Shown here piece after piece: positions 60,574 through 64,000 of a stretch of DNA of 64,000 bases. This stretch comes from Alphaproteobacteria bacterium (GTDB taxonomy: Bacteria > Pseudomonadota > Alphaproteobacteria > Micavibrionales > Micavibrionaceae). The notes under the pieces are model-generated. The model was not told where the DNA came from. It made no database searches and saw only the letters and a program-made list of their open reading frames with translations. A program made the position numbers and the translations under genes. Where the stretch lies: the NCBI GenBank assembly GCA_002401965.1, contig NVUR01000003.1, positions 51,738-115,737 of the forward strand, in the 5' to 3' direction. Position 1 is the stretch's first letter; every line of letters begins with the position of its first letter.

Positions 60574-61419
60574 CTATAAGATTTTTGCGTGCCATTGTAG
60601 GTGGTCATTGATAAAGCTCTGGATAAAGAAATAGCTGTGGTCATATCCTGCGTGTTGGCGGAGGGTTAGTTTTTGACCTGCTACGTTGCATGCTTGTTCA
60701 AATAACTCGGGTTTAAGTTGTTCTTTTAAAAAATCATCCTTTAGCCCTTGGTCGATTAAGATTTCTGCATTTTGATCTGCGGATTTTGCCTGTTGGACAA
60801 GCTGTATTGCGTCATGTTGTGCCCATTGGTCTCGATTTTCTCCCAAATAGGCGGCGAAGGCTTTGTGCCCCCATGGAACTTGCGTTGGCGCAACAATGGG
60901 GGAGAAAGCAGAGCAAGATTTAAACAGATCAGGATGCCTAAAATAGAGTGTTAATGCCCCATGCCCGCCCATGGAATGCCCCATAATTGACTTGCGCGCA
61001 GGGTCAAGGTCGAAAAACGCTTCACATTGTGGGATAAGTTCTTTGATAAGATAGCTTTCCATACGGAAATTTTTATCCCAGGGGGTTTGGGTCGCGTCCA
61101 GATAAAACCCTGCACCTTGTCCAAGATCATACCCGTCATCATTGGGGATATCATCACCGCGCGGCGATGTATCGGGCGCAAGAACCGCAAGACCAAGCGC
61201 CATCGCTGTCTGGTAGGCATTGGCTTTGGTTGTGAAATTATCTTCTGTGCATGTTAAGCCAGATAGGAAAATAACATACGCCCCCGTCTTCTTATCTTCG
61301 GGCGGCAGAAACATGGTAAAGCGCATTTGTGTACGTGTTTCACCGCTGTCATGGGTGTAATACCCGATAGTACCACCGTGACAGTGTTGCTCTTTTTCGC
61401 ATTCTATGTTGTTTTTCAT
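60574..61419 (-). CDS. fghA: S-formylglutathione hydrolase
   Basis: VIFLSGLTCTEDNFTTKANAY, GAGFYLDATQTPWDKNFRMESY, SIMGHSMGGHGAL, YDHSYFFIQSFI. Confidence 0.97.
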   Translation of the reverse strand: MKNNIECEKEQHCHGGTIGYYTHDSGETRTQMRFTMFLPPEDKKTGAYVIFLSGLTCTEDNFTTKANAYQTAMALGLAVLAPDTSPRGDDIPNDDGYDLGQGAGFYLDATQTPWDKNFRMESYLIKELIPQCEAFFDLDPARKSIMGHSMGGHGALTLYFRHPDLFKSCSAFSPIVAPTQVPWGHKAFAAYLGENRDQWAQHDAIQLVQQAKSADQNAEILIDQGLKDDFLKEQLKPELFEQACNVAGQKLTLRQHAGYDHSYFFIQSFINDHLQWHAKIL

Positions 61420-61424
61420 GTGAC

Positions 61425-62543
<1,119 letters not shown>

Positions 62544-62821
62544 CTATGGTTGATTATGTTATTTTTTAAATTTTTACTAAGAATCGTCTTCAATTGCCAG
62601 AGTTAATTGTTTTTTTGAACATTCATTCGTATGGATAAATGTATTATTTTGCGCTGAACACTTCGCGTGTGAGGATTTAGGTCAAGATACCCTTGAAAAT
62701 TATAATGGGATCATGCAGAATGTAAAGCTAGAGGTCACCTATGAGCGTTCTGTTTATAGGTATTCTAAGTCTTTGTGCGTGTATCGTGGAACGAATTTAA
62801 GTCTGTTAGGGTGATTATTTT

Positions 62822-63238
62822 ATGAAGGGTCATGTTTTAATCGTTGAGGATCAACATACACACCGCATGATGATGGGGGCTATATTAATGGATCTGGGGT
62901 TGGATGTTACCTCGGTCGATAATGGGGCGTTGGCGATTCTAAAATTAGAGGCAAATTCATCTGCCTTTGATCTTATTATAATGGATTGGGAAATGCCGGA
63001 AATGGATGGATTGGAAACGGTGCGCGAAATCAGGTTACGGCAGGTCAAATATGGCTGGAATCATATCCCCGTATTGGCATTTACCTCTAACCAAGGCGAG
63101 GGGGATATGGATAAATGTCTAGAGGCTGGAATGGATGATTATTTGCCTAAAAAGGCTTGGCTTCCGAAATGGCAACCTCTTTTACTTGAAAAATTGAGCA
63201 AGTGGATATCATCTGAAGACGAAATTGCAGCACCTTGA
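62822..63238 (+). CDS. single-domain response regulator (REC)
   Basis: HVLIVEDQHTHRMMM, FDLIIMDWEMPEMDGLETVREIR, VLAFTSNQGEGDMDKCLEAGMDDYLPK. Confidence 0.95.
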   Translation: MKGHVLIVEDQHTHRMMMGAILMDLGLDVTSVDNGALAILKLEANSSAFDLIIMDWEMPEMDGLETVREIRLRQVKYGWNHIPVLAFTSNQGEGDMDKCLEAGMDDYLPKKAWLPKWQPLLLEKLSKWISSEDEIAAP

Positions 63239-63255
63239 TTGGAGGAACGGTATTC

Positions 63256-63633
63256 ATGGGTTATGATGTTGATGTTATTGATTTGGATATGTTGAAGCAG
63301 GTGCAGACCTTGTTAAAAGAGCGTTGGCCTGAATTGGTGGATGGGTATTTAGAAAGTGCGACCACCTATATTGATAACATTAAAAATGGTTTGGTTGACG
63401 GGGATGCTCATGTCGTTTCTTCTAATGCTCACCCTTTGAAATCATCTAGCAGTGGTATTGGAATTGTGAGCGTAGGTGAAATCGCCGGGGCGATTGAGGA
63501 TGGTGCGAAGGGGGCGATTGAAAATGGTGCAGATATGTCGCATCTAGATGACCTTGTATTGCTTCTTGATGATGCTTTTCAACGAGCTGTTCCAAGGTTA
63601 CGTGCAACGGTTGGTGAGTGCGCGAGCGTATAA
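63256..63633 (+). CDS. Hpt (histidine phosphotransfer) domain protein
   Basis: AHPLKSSSSGIGIVSVGEIAGAIEDGAKG (HPLK phospho-His motif); RBS ggaggaac before ATG 63256. Confidence 0.85.
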   Translation: MGYDVDVIDLDMLKQVQTLLKERWPELVDGYLESATTYIDNIKNGLVDGDAHVVSSNAHPLKSSSSGIGIVSVGEIAGAIEDGAKGAIENGADMSHLDDLVLLLDDAFQRAVPRLRATVGECASV

Positions 63634-63697
63634 TAAAAAATATAAGATATTGATTTTTTCTTTAAAAGCCGATAATCCATAGTTCTGTATTTGAGAA

Positions 63698-63771
63698 GCG
63701 GGCGTAGTTCAATGGTAGAACGACAGCCTTCCAAGCTGTATATGCCGGTTCGATCCCGGTCGCCCGCTCCA
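63698..63771 (+). tRNA. tRNA-Gly (anticodon TCC), CCA encoded
   Basis: GCGGGCGTAGTTCAATGGTAGAACGACAGCCTTCCAAGCTGTATATGCCGGTTCGATCCCGGTCGCCCGCTCCA folds as a cloverleaf. Confidence 0.97.
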
Positions 63772-63812
63772 ATTTATTGTAGAGATAGTTCTTTAAAGTT
63801 CAGAATATAGCA

Positions 63813-63842
63813 AAAACCCATTGACATTGCGCGGTGGGTTTT
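63813..63842 (+). terminator. possible intrinsic terminator/hairpin between tRNA-Gly and tuf
   Basis: AAAACCCA ... TGGGTTTT inverted repeat. Confidence 0.5.
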
Positions 63843-63896
63843 CTACATAAAAGCATTGATTTTTATGCCATATGCGGCGCGTTTTTTAATAATTAA

Positions 63897-64000
<104 letters not shown>

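Overview
The window looks like chromosomal DNA from a moderate-GC alphaproteobacterium; this is inferred from gene content and synteny, since no search was run. Housekeeping genes recognised: atpC, pabB-like, DinG/XPD-like helicase, mscS-family channel, class I lysS, uvrB, uvrC, purB, radC, map, bfd/bfr, nth, ogt, dapB, dnaJ-dnaK-grpE, rph-rdgB-hemW, polyprenyl diphosphate synthase, fghA/adhC, tRNA-Leu(TAA), tRNA-Gly(TCC) and the start of tuf. Accessory parts: (1) a complete IS66-family element at 10854-13082 with terminal inverted repeats and an 8-bp target duplication, disrupting a gene that also has an in-frame nonsense codon; (2) a run of small lipoprotein and membrane-protein genes at 15.8-21.4 kb, including a protein with four exact-length 21-aa tandem repeats; (3) a DUF4402/PapD-like chaperone/usher-like outer-membrane locus at 33.4-39.4 kb, the best candidate here for an under-described system; (4) a free-standing ORF resembling the C-terminal part of alphaproteobacterial Suv3/MgpS-type helicases; (5) a perfect 7-1-7 Fur-like palindrome upstream of bfd. 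No CRISPR array, prophage or rRNA was seen.
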